From Berghia stephanieae (lineage: Eukaryota; Mollusca; Gastropoda; Nudibranchia; Aeolidiidae): a stretch of DNA of 64,000 nt. Under the pieces are notes generated by a model that saw only the letters and a list, made by a program, of their open reading frames with translations, had not been told where the DNA came from and ran no database searches. Location: positions 37,149,550-37,213,549 of the forward strand of contig CM067444.1 in the NCBI GenBank assembly GCA_034508935.3, read 5' to 3'. Positions 36,050 through 46,738 of the stretch are shown here, in pieces. The stretch's first letter is position 1, and each line of letters begins with the position of its first letter. A program made the translations under genes and the position numbers.

Positions 36050-36250
36050 CTGACGTGCTCTGGAAAAACACGTTTAGAAATTTGTCCAGAAAACTCGTCC
36101 TTCAAATATCGATCGATTTAAATGACCCTTGTCTTAGCAAAAACTTTGAAAGTTTGAAAGTTTTTGCTAAGACGAGGGTCATTTAAATCGATCGATATTT
36201 GAAGGACGAGTTTTCTGGACAAATTTCTAAATATGTGTTTGTTAAGAGTA
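36050..36250. mobile_element. FB palindromic foldback element, best-preserved copy
   Basis: The two arms, meeting near 36157, are almost perfect inverted copies over about 90 bp (AAAACTTTGAAAG at the centre, CGATCGATATTTGAAGGACG farther out, then GAGTTTTCTGGACAAATTTC). No spacer to speak of, so single strands would fold into one long hairpin. Confidence 0.88.
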
Positions 36251-36289
36251 CGGCAGAGTAGAAATTGCTCGCCACCCTTTAGGCATCAC

Positions 36290-36450
36290 ACAAATGTGTG
36301 GTAAAATTCTTTCCACAAGATCTCAATGACCCAATCACTGGACAGGGTGGACAGGGGGCTCAGACAAAATCTCATCTGGACCAAGGATCATTTCATGTCA
36401 TGACCCTCCTTTGCTTGTGACACGAGTGCTCTACTTACTGAGCTGTTGAT
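36290..36450 (-). mobile_element. S4 tRNA-derived SINE
   Basis: Minus-strand copy: right end AACAGCTCAGTAAGTAGAG-type A-box region on the reverse strand and a body that shares the GGTCCAGATGAGATTTTGTC-like and TTGGGTCATTGAGATC-like blocks with 51470-51745. Diverged. Confidence 0.6.
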
Positions 36451-37341
36451 TGGATCAGCCTGGTTGTGAGTTGGGTTTCCACCAAGTTCCATCGCCGTTA
36501 CCCCCCGCTCTTGGTGAAAACAGTAGGGTTTGTAGTTGTAACCAAATGAAGACTAAGAAACATTTTGATTTAAAAATAAGCTCATTGTGGCCATGAAGGG
36601 TTAATTTGGTGGATTTAGAATACAAAAAGGTAGATAGGGTGAAAGACTCGTTGAATACACAGTTCCAGGACTGATGTTGATTCATCAGAAACAAAAAGTG
36701 GGAACTTGAATTTTCCTACTTCAATCGGAGAGGTCTGGAGGGATCAGTATTCGTCCTCCAATCAACTGCACTAAAAAAACAAAGAAACAAAAAAACAAAA
36801 AAACAAAAAAGAATGATCGCTCCCAAAACTGACTTTTCAATATGAAAAGATTGACACGATCTCAAATCTTATTTCCATTGTGCGAATGACTTGTACGATA
36901 GAAACAAAAAATATACACATGTCAACCTGAATAACAATAATAACATACATATTTATAATGTCAATAACATGAATGGACCTGTATATTTATCAATAGCAAA
37001 CAAAATACATGATATCTATGTGTAGTTATCACAAATGCAATGGCGTGTAATGTGTAATGTGTTATGAGTCAGGACAAGGATTGGATCAATAAATAAGTAG
37101 GAGGACGACATGTGAACTATAATAAAGTTTGACATGTTTGACAAAACAAGATTCTTTCAAACTCAAACCTCAGACAGACAAAGGCTTACAGTAACCAGAC
37201 TGACGTTCCACTCAACCATTGCCATTCAAGCTCATTTATCCACAACATTCTCCCGTTTCCTCTTTCTACAACAAAATGTGACCAACTGCGTCAAAACAAT
37301 GTTATGTTGAGGAAAACTAAAGATCTGAAAAAATGTGGATG
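36451..37341. other. no feature supported
   Basis: AT-rich. Minus-strand frame 36455-36694 shows no domain. AAAC runs near 36775. Confidence 0.4.
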
Positions 37342-37616
37342 AATCAGAGCCAGAAAAAACAAAGAAAAATACAAGAAAAAAACATCCCAAAATATCAATA
37401 TCAGCCTGCCTCGACTGGTAAACTTAATGTTTTTTTCAAAGTGACAAATTGGGGACTGGGCACTGGTGGAAGATAAGCATGAAATAGTGTGTATCAAACA
37501 GTGCCACGATAAAGAAAGAAAGAAAAAAATCACCTTTAAGTTTACTAGTCAAGGCAGGCTGATATTTTGTGATTTTTTTTCTTGTATTTTTCTTTCTGCT
37601 TTTTCTGGCTCTAATT
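37342..37616. repeat. inverted repeat with ~85-bp arms
   Basis: Left arm 37342-37428 and right arm 37536-37616 are inverted copies around ~107 bp: GAGCCAGAAAAAAC / CTTTTTCTGGCTC, ATACAAGAAAAAAA / TTTTTTTCTTGTAT, ATCAGCCTGCCT / AGGCAGGCTGAT, AGTAAACTTAA-like at the inner ends. The arms resemble the tail of the S3 SINE, so this may be an inverted SINE pair. Confidence 0.85.
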
Positions 37617-37708
37617 CATGTGTTAATCAAGATTCTGAACTCTGAATATCAGGTTAAAAGGGTCAGGAATATGGAAAATTGATTTTTCTCAATTAAAAAA
37701 GTCTGTTA

Positions 37709-38234
37709 GTTTTTGTTTCGTTTTTAAGGGTTTTACGGTACTTTCAAAACACGTTTAGGTCATTTTAGCACCAGAAAATGGGATGGTCAAAAAGTTATAG
37801 ATTTACAATTGAAAGCACATGAGAAAAAGTAAGATAAAAGTGAATGGTTCAAATAGAGAACAGATGTAGATTCCAAGAGCAAACTATCAGTGCACTTAGA
37901 TTAAGATCACCTAAAGTCTCATCAAGACAAAAGCACAGGTCTCCACTAAGAGGAAAACACTCAAATATTTACAAACCAATATATATGTATAACAAAAAAA
38001 TGTAACAGTGCATAACAGAGAGATGGTTTAAAAGGAAAAAACAAAATCTCCAAAAACTATAACTATACATTCGACTGTTTCCTTCCAGTCAAAGACTCTG
38101 GCCAGGGCTAGGACAAGACTAAGTAATCCTATTCCAAGACAAAGACAAAAATCAACTCAGAAAACAGACATAAGTGGGATAAAAGTCATAGCGTGACCTC
38201 CTGTCCACCATGGGAGGTCAAAGACCCCACCCTG
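37709..38234 (-). mobile_element. R1 retroposon, diverged full-length copy
   Basis: R1 blocks in order on the minus strand from AAGGGTTTTACGGTAC to GGAGGTCAAAGACCCCACCC. No clear target duplication, and substitutions throughout, so older. Confidence 0.82.
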
Positions 38235-38998
38235 AGTCTCTATTCATTCTATTCAATAAAACATTAAAAAAAAACCTTCACCCATATCTCATACTGCAGA
38301 TTAAATTTTCAGAATTTTAATCTTCCCGTCATAAAATTGTTTTGAGGCGATGGATCACAAATACACATTGCATGGATCATATAATTTGAGTAGAAATTTT
38401 GTGAATCAAAACTACCTGGCCATTTAACCACTGAAGTGTGTGTATGTGGCCACCTTCAATGTTAAAAATGGAGACATGAATATAAATAACGTGTGAATCC
38501 AAGTATTGTTAGGGCAGTTCTAATCATTGTCACTGTTATTCTAAATTGGCAATTCTTGTCAGTATGTAAGTAAATAAACAAATCATTTTGTAACGATGAT
38601 AACAATGACAATGATGATAATGATGACGATGATGAAAACAACGATGATACAAAGAGTGACATTAATCAGGATGGTATGGATGGAACTTTAGAAATAAATA
38701 AAACTTTGAGGGGCGGAATGGTGGGGAAAGAGATGTCATGTGTTGATTCGACACGGAATGGTGCTGCAATAACACACGGGATGATGGGAGGTTGCAGCCC
38801 TGAACAAGGGGGGGGGGGGGGGGGGGGGGAAGAGGGGATTAAATATAACATTGTACCAACCAATCAAACAAGGGAAAATGAAAACAGTAATATTCATGTA
38901 AGGACCACAATCATGGTATATCAATGGATGCCACCATTTGGTTATCCAAAAATACAACCAGAGATTCATTAAGATTTCAAGTAAATCACTTTCCAATG
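38235..38998. other. no gene; G run
   Basis: Contains a GATGAT-rich patch near 38600 and about 21 consecutive G at 38809-38829. No exon or known repeat recognised. Confidence 0.5.
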
Positions 38999-39002
38999 GA
39001 GA

Positions 39003-39200
39003 GGAAAAGTGCCAGATGAAAACTGAGAATAAAAAGTGACGTGGTCAGTTAGGATAGCTCAGTCAGTTGTGCGACAGCTCGCTGTCCTCTCTCTCTCTCA
39101 CCAGGCAGAGGTTGTCGTGTCAAGTGGATCCTGAGTTTGGCACTGACCCTATGACATTTTATTCTCTGTTTTCATCTGGCACTTCTCCATACCCTATTTT
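39003..39200 (+). mobile_element. S2 tRNA-derived SINE with inverted end
   Basis: A-box region GGATAGCTCAGTCAGTTGTG, body, and tail ATTCTCTGTTTTCATCTGGC. Directly before the head lies an inverted copy of the tail (GTGCCAGATGAAAACTGAGA), so the unit can fold on itself. Sister copy at 40860-41020. Confidence 0.8.
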
Positions 39201-39842
39201 CTCATCAGATCAATCAGTTCCACCTTGATCCAAGGTCTTGAATGACTGCGATAGAGCTGTGATGACACCATAAATACGATCAATATCATTGGTTGATGGG
39301 GGAAAAAGTACGTAAATATTCATAAATCAAATGAATCCATCCATATAAATGCAAAGCTCACTACAGTCATAATTTGAGCATTCTGTTCCATGTTGGGGGA
39401 ATGCATTTGTCAGCGATTATGTCCCTTAGTTGTGTCCAACTTAGTGAATATGATGAAAAGGAAAACTTAAGTCTTAAAAAAACCCCCACATTTCTCATGA
39501 CTTAATGGTTTCTATGGGTACGACAATCACAAATTCCACCAACTCATGAGCACAAGCTGCAACGTGTAAATGACAGTCCTGTGTGTGTTTGTGTCCTTGT
39601 AAATATTCTGTCATCAATCAAGGGACTGAATTGGGAAGGGAATGCATTCACTCCATTTTATCTTCTTTTCCTTTATGAATCATTTTGCCAATCTGCACTG
39701 ATGAGTTGTATTGAGTGGAAACACTGCTGGCGGCAGATTACATTTATCTAATATCCATACAAACTCATCCAGACACTAATAGATGACGGTTGAGCTGAAT
39801 TGTAAGAGACTTTTAAATGTGATCCACTAGAACAATCGCTAT

Positions 39843-40083
39843 GACATCAGGATGACACCATGGCATCAGGTTGACACCATGGCATCAGGTTGACATCATG
39901 GCATCAGGGTGACACTATGACATCAGGGTGACACTATGGCATCAGGGTGACACCATGGCATCAGGTTGACACTATGCATCATGTGACTCTATGGCATCAG
40001 GGTGACACTATGGCATCAGGATGACACCATGGCATCAGGTTGACACTATGCATCAGGTGACTCTATGGCATCAGGGTGACACC
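39843..40083. repeat. ~19-bp minisatellite
   Basis: About a dozen units of CATGGCATCAGGTTGACAC with small variants. Confidence 0.95.
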
Positions 40084-40574
40084 CAGACAGACATTGAAAT
40101 ATGTCACTTTACATGCTGATCATGAAAAACATTATAAATCAATGAACTTCCAATGTGGAGAATAAGCTGGTTAAAGGTCAACTTTTGTAACTCTGGTATT
40201 TTGGCTTTGAAAACTTCACTTCACAGCTTATAATAAAAATTATATAAAATTAATGCACTTCAAATGAGGAGAAAAAACTGTAAAATGTCAAATGTTGTAA
40301 ATGGTGTAACTCTGTACCACTTTGAAATCCAATCTCCAGCATCCAGGTAACCCAGACACAATACCAGATTGAAGTGACGGGTAACAAATGATTGACTACA
40401 AAGAAAGTGGATGATTTGATTTCTAGTAAAGCTTTCATCATTTAGTATAATCTAATCTAGCCAAATAAAAACAATAAGAACTCTTTGCAAGGTAAAGCTG
40501 ATGTAGACAATTAGGCAAGACGTGTCCCTGTCATAGAATACAACAACAACAAAAGACATATAAAAAAGTAAAGC

Positions 40575-40855
40575 AATAAAGCTAGGAATGCTTAAAAAAA
40601 TGAATATAACAGCTTGAAAAAAGAACAAAATTCCAAACAGTTGACGTATCGGGCTGAAAACTGAAAACCCTATTTCAATCCATATCAAAGACAATTAAAA
40701 CGTTAACACATCCCATTCAATCCAGATTAACTGGAAAAATACAAAACTACTCTCCCATGATTGAATGAGATGTATTAACATTGTTCAAAGAAGGGTTTTT
40801 GGCCCAAAACATTCTGTTTAGTATTTCTTTAATTAAAAAAACAAACTTATATAAA
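40575..40855. repeat. R5 dispersed repeat, two inverted pieces
   Basis: The minus-strand piece (40575-40660) and the plus-strand piece (40780-40850) share with 56715-56810 the blocks GAAGGGTTTTGG-like, C.AAACATTC and, in two of the three, AAGCTGTTATATTC. The CCCGAAAC-type motif recalls 3' regions of some retroelements; the class is unknown. Confidence 0.5.
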
Positions 40856-40859
40856 TTGT

Positions 40860-41020
40860 TTTGGCTGGATAGCTCAGTTGGTTGTGTGAGTGCTCGCTCT
40901 GTCCCCCCCCTCTCTCTCCTGGCCAGGGGGAGGGTGTGGTGTCAATCAGATCCTGAGTTCGGCACTTACAACGTGACTTTTTATTCTCTGTTTTCATCTG
41001 GCACTTTTCAATACCCTATG
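40860..41020 (+). mobile_element. S2 tRNA-derived SINE
   Basis: GGCTGGATAGCTCAGTTGGT is an excellent tRNA 5' end with an A box. Body ends TTATTCTCTGTTTTCATCTG as in the copy at 39.1 kb. It is not a functional tRNA: the anticodon and 3' arms do not fold. Confidence 0.85.
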
Positions 41021-41904
41021 AACTATTTGTGAAAACGGTTACATCTGACAATTTGTAAACACAGACACATTTCGTGGGAGAAAATTATGTTGGAAAAGAA
41101 ATGAAGTGTCAACACATGTCCATTTATACAATCTTAACAAATGATATGGATCATATCAATACATTAGTTTACAATAATGGTTACTATTGACATTTATATT
41201 TATCACAGATCTACAGTACCGGTCAAAGGTCATGAAAGATGGCAAGCAATCAATATCTCATAGCAAAGAAAGGAAAGCACAGAGCCAAACCATGACATTA
41301 TTTACTGCAATACACTAAACATGTTTTGTGAGATTAAATGTTTTTGTAACACAAACACTAACGGAACCCTCAACCATCAAAAGGTTTCACAGAGCATCCA
41401 ATGCTGATCATAGTTGACTGAAATCATATTCTGAGAAGGGTCCAGATAGGTAATGCCATTTGAATTCAAATTCATAAATGAAACCAATTGTACAGCCGAT
41501 CATGTCCAATAGATTGTACTATGGAGGAAGAAGGGGGGGGGGGGGGGGGGGGCAGTGAGAATAGTGGTGGAGAGTTGTCTGTTGGCTCTCGTACATTTTA
41601 CAACACCTCACTCATATGTACGTACACACTCTCACACACACACACACACACACACATTCGTAAATAATCACCCATAGGCAAGTTGTCAACTAGATGTAAT
41701 CCAAAACATCCCTGAATCATCCCAACCGTTCTACTGAAAGTTGCCACCTCCCCAACCTCAGTTTGATCATATTTCTCCAATGAGGAGAGATTAAGCTCAA
41801 AGTAGCGATTGGATGGTATTTGAAACGAATTACTTCCTACCCCAACTCCCCACCACTAACCAGTCAAACGACACAATGTGCTATCATGTCGGATTAAACC
41901 AGGT

Positions 41905-41992
41905 CATGCTTTAAAAGGGGTCCTAACCAACATCAAAACTTTAACATGTAGGACGAGACATGATGCCTGCTAGGCGCTTTTACAACCTTATT
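41905..41992 (-). mobile_element. S1 SINE 3' fragment
   Basis: Minus-strand S1 piece with AAAAGGGGTCCTAACCAAC and ACGAGACATGATGCCTG. Confidence 0.7.
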
Positions 41993-42092
41993 CGTCTTTA
42001 GTGTCTCATCCATTGTGTTTAGTTGACTAATGGGAAACCCGAAACATCCAAATCATCTGTCTTTGTGAATTAAATTAATGGTTCTATTCCAT

Positions 42093-42098
42093 TTTATT
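42093..42098 (-). terminator. candidate polyadenylation signal of DENND5
   Basis: AATAAA on the minus strand about 195 bases past the stop codon, the nearest canonical hexamer. It may be the 3' end signal; transcript data are absent. Confidence 0.4.
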
Positions 42099-42166
42099 AT
42101 TGCTATCTACTTCTTCTAGATTCCAAGCTACGAACAACATTTGAAATATATGCACATTTGTTAGTA

Positions 42167-42298
42167 CACGTTAAGCTAGGGTTCAAAGGTGAATGTTTTA
42201 GCCAATCACACACGTTACACTAGGGTTCAAAGGTGAATGTTTTAGCCAATCACACACGTTACGCTAGCGTACAAAGGTGCATGTTTTGGCCAATCACA
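42167..42298. repeat. 44-bp minisatellite, 3 units, covering the DENND5 stop codon
   Basis: Three tandem 44-bp units (starting 42167, 42211 and 42255), each with AGGTGAATGTTTTAGCCAAT or a near variant. The unit nearest the gene contains the stop codon. Confidence 0.92.
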
Positions 42299-42483
42299 GA
42301 TCTACATTGATGCCTCTGAGCAGTGAGTCCTCCAGGGGAATGGTGAAGTCGGACAGGGAGTCCAGGATGTGCATGACAAAGTTGATATGGCTGGGATTAC
42401 GGAGGAATGAGTTCTCTTCGTACATCTGGGCAGTGATGGTTGTGTTGGCCATCAGGGGTAGCCAGCGATGCAAACATTGTTTT
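42294..42483 (-). CDS. DENND5: DENND5 last exon: end of RUN2 and stop
   Basis: After an acceptor (CTCCCACCTCTCCCAG) the frame reads KQCLHRWLPLMANTTI, AQMYEENSFLRNPSHINF and ends PLEDSLLRGINVDL then TGA. This matches the C-terminus of vertebrate DENND5A/B, which has a WIPLLAECP..R.MYEE.ALLRD pattern and ends in a similar LE.SL..G. segment. The first base completes the Arg codon begun in the previous exon. The protein is a Rab GEF/effector linked to Rab6 and Rab39 in Golgi traffic; RUN2 lies at its C-terminus. Confidence 0.92.
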
Positions 42484-43117
42484 CTGGGAGAGGTGGGAGA
42501 GGAAAGATGAATCAAAAGAATGAAAATTGGAGACAGGCTAACAGCAGCCAAACCAAATCTGCCATATGCAGACACAGAAAGCTGTATATTTGATAAAAAA
42601 AAAATATGAATCAGATCTTCAAAAAATATGTGTATCAAGCCAAAACTGAATAGTTTCCCTTAAATATAATGCCACTGTTAAACGCTTATAAAAGATGTGA
42701 AAAAAAGAGCTTTCTTAAGGAGTAAAATGCTTTCAATGTGCTAAAATCCCTTTAAAAGGGGAACCAAGCTAATAGCAAATAAGAACTGGGATCCATTACA
42801 TTGATCATTATAACATCATTATATTTGCTACCAGCAATTGATAAATGATTCATATTCCAGAATGTGTTTAGAAATGATTTTTAAAAAGTCCATGTTATTA
42901 GATGAAAGCTGTCACATTGTGCAATTTTGCACGAAAAAAACTCCCATTTGATATCAGTTGTGAGTTTCCAAAAATATTTATAATTCCTTTTCATTTCAAT
43001 AAATCAACCAAATAATTCACAAGACTTTTAGAGGAAGGTTGCTCATTACTCATGCTTCATTTGGAGTCTGAATGAAAAAAGTGCCCTTGAAAATCTTGAC
43101 AACAATAAAGGTATTCA

Positions 43118-43298
43118 GATTTAGCGCAATATCCACTAAACGTGCTCAAAGCACTTTACAAGGGGTCCCTAACCGACAGCCACATGTAATATGTAGAATA
43201 AGACATGACGCCTGTTAAGCGATTACAATTTTTCCGACAGAGACATCACTGTTAATGGCCAGGTACTCATTTTAAACCGGAGTACGGTGAGAGAATAT
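43118..43298 (-). mobile_element. S1 SINE, 3' half of an interrupted copy
   Basis: Body and tail of a minus-strand S1 (GCGCAATATCCACTAAACGT, GCCTGTTAAGCGATTACAAT). It stops at AATAT, where a DNA transposon inserted. The head resumes at 44355. Confidence 0.9.
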
Positions 43299-44354
43299 CA
43301 GGGCTGCCAGGCAGGTTTGAAAAAATCCGCTCCAACCAAACGGTGTCTCTTGGACACGGACTGAATTTCAGAAATCACTACGGAAACTGAATTTTGAAGT
43401 AAGGTACATAAAAATGTTACTCTTTATAAATTAGCATTTCAATATGTTTAAAAAAAAAAAAATTTTAAGGGTTTTATGGCACTTGCAACACATTAAGGTC
43501 ATATCAGCGCAAGTAAAAAGGAAGAAAATGGGATAATAAAAAGTTCTAGAATTACAATTAAAGCACAAAAGAAAAGGTAAGACAAAGGGGAGTTGGTTCA
43601 AATAGGGAACAGATGTAGATTCATTCCAAGAGCACACCGTCAAAGTACTTATTTTGAGATCACCTAAAAGTCTCATCCAGACACAAGCACTGGTCTCAAC
43701 TTAGAGGAATACACTCAAATGTTTACAAATCATATATCATATAATATGTAAACTAAACATAATACAATGCATAACAGAGAGATGATTTACAATGAAAAAA
43801 TATCATCTCCCAAAACTATAACTATACATTCGACTGTTTCCCTCCCAGCCAAGGAACTCCGGCCAGGGCCAGGACAAAACCAAGTAATCTCATTCCAAGA
43901 CAACGACAGGAAACAATTGGAAAACAGGTTGGGGGGATAGAAGACACAGCATGTACCTCCCTGCCCACTATAGGAGGTCAGGATCTCCACCCAGGCATTT
44001 AAATATAAGCAATTTAGTAAAGATTATTGTACAATACATACCTTAAACAAGAGAGTGCAGAGTAGATAGAGGGATTTGTGCAGAAGAAATACATTAAACA
44101 AACTAAACAACATCAATTTCAGAGGCCCCACCAATCCTCAAAAAGTAACCATTCACTGCCCCATATTAATATTATCTACATATCTCTACTCATTCATCGT
44201 AAATGAGCTCCTTTCTAACCATAATAATGACGCTACTTAATTTTCGGGAGTTTTTTATTTAGTTTTTTTTTGCTAATTTTTTTTTTTTTTTAATGGCCTC
44301 GAAACTTCGCAAAACCGCGAAGCCGCTTTCAACCACAATCATCTGGCAGCCCTG
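43299..44354. mobile_element. hAT-like MITE inserted in a SINE, 5-bp target duplication
   Basis: Termini are perfect 12-bp inverted repeats, CAGGGCTGCCAG (43299-43310) and CTGGCAGCCCTG (44343-44354), extended imperfectly inward (GGTTTGAAAA and TTTCAACC). AATAT flanks both sides (43294-43298, 44355-44359). The CAGGG ends fit hAT; a 5-bp duplication would suit the hAT5 group rather than the usual 8 bp. About 507 bp once the nested R1 is removed. No transposase. Confidence 0.88.
43446..43994 (-). mobile_element. R1 retroposon nested in the MITE
   Basis: Complete R1 with A-rich tail at left and CACCCAG head at right. Flanks GCATTTCAATAT (43434-43445) and GCATTTAAATAT (43995-44006) differ at one base, an old target duplication. 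Confidence 0.88.
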
Positions 44355-44468
44355 AATATAAGTAAAGAGCATTTTCCAAGGACTCAACTATGCGCCGAGC
44401 AAGATTTGAACCCAGGACCTTCCGATCCAAAAGCGAGTGTCATACCACTAGACCACATAGCCGCACAA
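44355..44468 (-). mobile_element. S1 SINE, tRNA-like head of the interrupted copy
   Basis: Continues the SINE from 43298: AGAGCATTTTCCAAGGACTC, the B-box region ATTTGAACCCAGGACC and the head ending ACTAGACCACATAGCCGCAC. Confidence 0.9.
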
Positions 44469-44541
44469 TGTCTCCTTTCATTTGAACACATGAAAAAACT
44501 TCCCAGCATCAAACTCAGATAACAGTTAATGAAGGACCTAC

Positions 44542-44716
44542 CTGATGCCTACACAGATAAAGACTTGGAATTTTCCGTCCTTGCCAACTGTGTCGGATGC
44601 TGTGTTGATTTTACCTACCAGGTCACAGAATAGCCAGTAACCAGCCCTGTACACATCGGTCAAACGTTTGGCTGCACTGCTATTCAATGTGTTTTCAAAG
44701 AACCCCTTCAGACGCT
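44542..44716 (-). CDS. DENND5: DENND5 exon: RUN2 core
   Basis: Bounded by TTTCCTTCCAG and GTAGGT. It reads RLKGFFENTLNSSAAKRLTD, YRAGYWLFCDLVGKINTASD, then GKDGKFQVFICVGI. The NTA...GKDGKFQ block is shared with vertebrate DENND5 (NAINTAPRNIGKDGKFQILV). The first two bases complete a Glu codon with the previous exon (DYM-E), and the last two make Arg with the next. RUN domains are helical modules that bind small GTPases. Confidence 0.92.
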
Positions 44717-44734
44717 CTGGAAGGAAATAATACA

Positions 44735-44885
44735 TGATAAAGAACTGAACAAGTTTGTATGAAAGGTGCCAGACAAAGCAAGAAGGAAAAATACATGAAA
44801 AAACAATCCCAAAAAAATCAGTCGACCTTGACTGGGGATTGAACCTCAGACCTTCTGATTACCGGTCAGATGTGCTACCATGTAA
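44735..44885 (-). mobile_element. S3 tRNA-derived SINE
   Basis: Minus-strand S3: tail GAACAAGTTTGTATGAAAGG and TGCCAGACAAAGCAAGAAGG, B-box region GACTGGGGATTGAACCTCAG. It lies in the intron right next to the exon acceptor at 44717. Confidence 0.8.
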
Positions 44886-45082
44886 AACTAAAAAAAAACA
44901 AACCTCAACATCCATATAACTCATTTTCATGAATTCACCATGCTCAATGCGCTTCACGATATTTCCCCAGTTTGCCATTTTGTACTAAATTTCCATTTCA
45001 TACAGTTCTGCTTGCCTGCAAGGCATGCAATATGTACTAGCATTTTTCCAATATCCATGATTAAATTTCCTTCTCTTATTTA

Positions 45083-45172
45083 CCTGAAAAAGGCCGAAAC
45101 GTCGTTTATTTTGTTTTGTATCTTTTATAAGAGTCATTTTTACTCCCTATATTTTACTATACATTACCTATA
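45083..45172 (+). repeat. R4 dispersed repeat (GGCCGAAACGTCG motif)
   Basis: ACCTGAAAAAGGCCGAAACG followed by TTTTGTTTTGTATCTTTTAT and AGAGTCATTTTTACTCCCTA. Copies at 54685-54795 (minus) and 63538-63645 (inverted pair). The CCTGA.GAAGG..GAAACG signature is common just past the coding end of some retroelements; the class is unproven. Confidence 0.6.
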
Positions 45173-45278
45173 GCTAGGTATGTGAGGTTAGATCAAAATA
45201 CAATCCTGACTGTAAAGAGTAAAATGCAAGAGAATAGTAAATAATCCTACAAAATTGTTAAGAAAACAACAGATCCAA

Positions 45279-45505
45279 AGTCAATCCCCAGTTTACCCAT
45301 GTAATCCCAAATGAAAGTCAATCCCCAGTTTACCTATGTAATCCAAAATGAATGTCGATTCACAGTTTACCCATGTAATTCCAAATAAAAGTCAATTCAA
45401 AGTTTACCCATGTAATCCCAAATGAATGTCAATCCAAAGTTTACCCATGTAATCCCAAATGAATGTCAATTCAAAGTTTACCCATGTAATCCCAAATGAA
45501 TATCT
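45279..45505. repeat. 37-bp minisatellite that starts inside a DENND5 exon
   Basis: About six 37-bp units with CCATGTAATCCCAAATGA and AGTCAATTCAAAGTTTAC variants. The rightmost unit is the last 24 bases of the exon 45482-45608 plus its splice donor. The other units repeat that exon end and GTAAAC in the intron. Confidence 0.93.
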
Positions 45506-45608
45506 TGTTACGGAATAGACGAGATGATCGGAATCCAAACTGGAAGACTTGTTCCATACAATTGACCAATCCTTTGTCTCCACACAATAGAAATGTGATG
45601 TTACCACG
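45482..45608 (-). CDS. DENND5: DENND5 exon: start of RUN2
   Basis: After CTTTCCCCCAG the frame reads RGNITFLLCGDKGLVNCMEQ, then FQFGFRSSRLFRNKIFIWDY and M, ending with one base before GTAAAC. Vertebrate DENND5 has ERGSLTVLLCGENGLVAALE and HGFKSARIFHKNVFIWDF, an unmistakable match. 127 bp, entering in phase 0 and leaving with one base. Its 3' end is the first unit of a 37-bp array, so the donor used must be chosen among near-identical copies. Confidence 0.93.
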
Positions 45609-45669
45609 CTGGGGGAAAGAAACGGTGGACATGATTATGTTAAGTATCCATTTTAAACGTCATAAAACG

Positions 45670-45835
45670 TGCCTAAAAAGTGTGTATGAAACCGTGTCAC
45701 ACAAAGTAGAAAGGAAAATATAAGAAAAAAAACCCCATCCCACACAACAGTGAGGTGGGGAGTTGAACTCGGTACCTTTTGATTATGACACCAATAACGT
45801 ATTGCTGTGCTACTCTGCCCTCTGTGATTGGTTAC
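45670..45835 (-). mobile_element. S3 SINE, diverged
   Basis: Minus-strand: tail TGTGTATGAAACCGTGTCAC near the left, B-box region GTGGGGAGTTGAACTCGGTA and an A-box region near GCACAGCAATACG (reversed). It abuts the AAT array. Confidence 0.65.
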
Positions 45836-46040
<205 letters not shown>

Positions 46041-46172
46041 CAAGTATTACAAGCCATACAAAAAACAGAAAAATACAAGAAAATAAAATTATTTCAATTA
46101 TAATTCAACCTTCTTGCTTGCACTGAAGATCTGCCCCTCCCTCCCTTCCCCCTCTATCCAATTAATGCTCAC

Positions 46173-46255
46173 CTCCTTTTCAGGCTTGTAAAAATGTTTG
46201 ACAAGATTATTCACCGCTTGTCCCAGATTTTCCTGGATCTCAGCAATCCCAGATT
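46173..46255 (-). CDS. DENND5: DENND5 exon: linker before RUN2
   Basis: 83 bp between TTTTACAG and GTGAGC. It reads SGIAEIQENLGQAVNNLVKH then FYKPEKE; vertebrate DENND5 has IQEGIGEAVNNIVKHFHKPE. The first two bases complete a Gln codon with the single C left by the previous exon, and the last codon is whole, so the phases fit on both sides. Confidence 0.93.
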
Positions 46256-46738
46256 CTGTAAAATAGAATGGATAAAATAAAGGACTTTTTTGTCAGGAGA
46301 AAGACTTTAGTGACCAAAATTTAAAAGATTAATTTTTCCAGACAGTTTAATCAATCTGTTGCTTTGTCTGGAAGATGCAGAAGTTTATCTCAGGTCGAAA
46401 TAATCACAGATGAAGGACCAATAGCCTGCATTGTATTGTTCTCCTGTTGTGCCTGGCAGAATGTATGATGTCAAAGACAGGTGAGTCACTTAGAATTTTT
46501 TAAAAATATATAAAATTGGTCAAATAAACAGGAAATGGTATGTACTTCTTGGTAAATGGGCTTATGAAATTTCAAAAACAAAATTGAAATAACAAAAAGA
46601 AAAAAAAACATTTTTCATGGCCTAAAAAAATGTAAAAATTTCTCTTTCAAAAAATGTACAAAAAAAAACAAAATTAAAGAAAACAAAACAAAAAAGACGA
46701 AACAACCAATCCGACAACAGCAACAACTAAAGTCTTAC

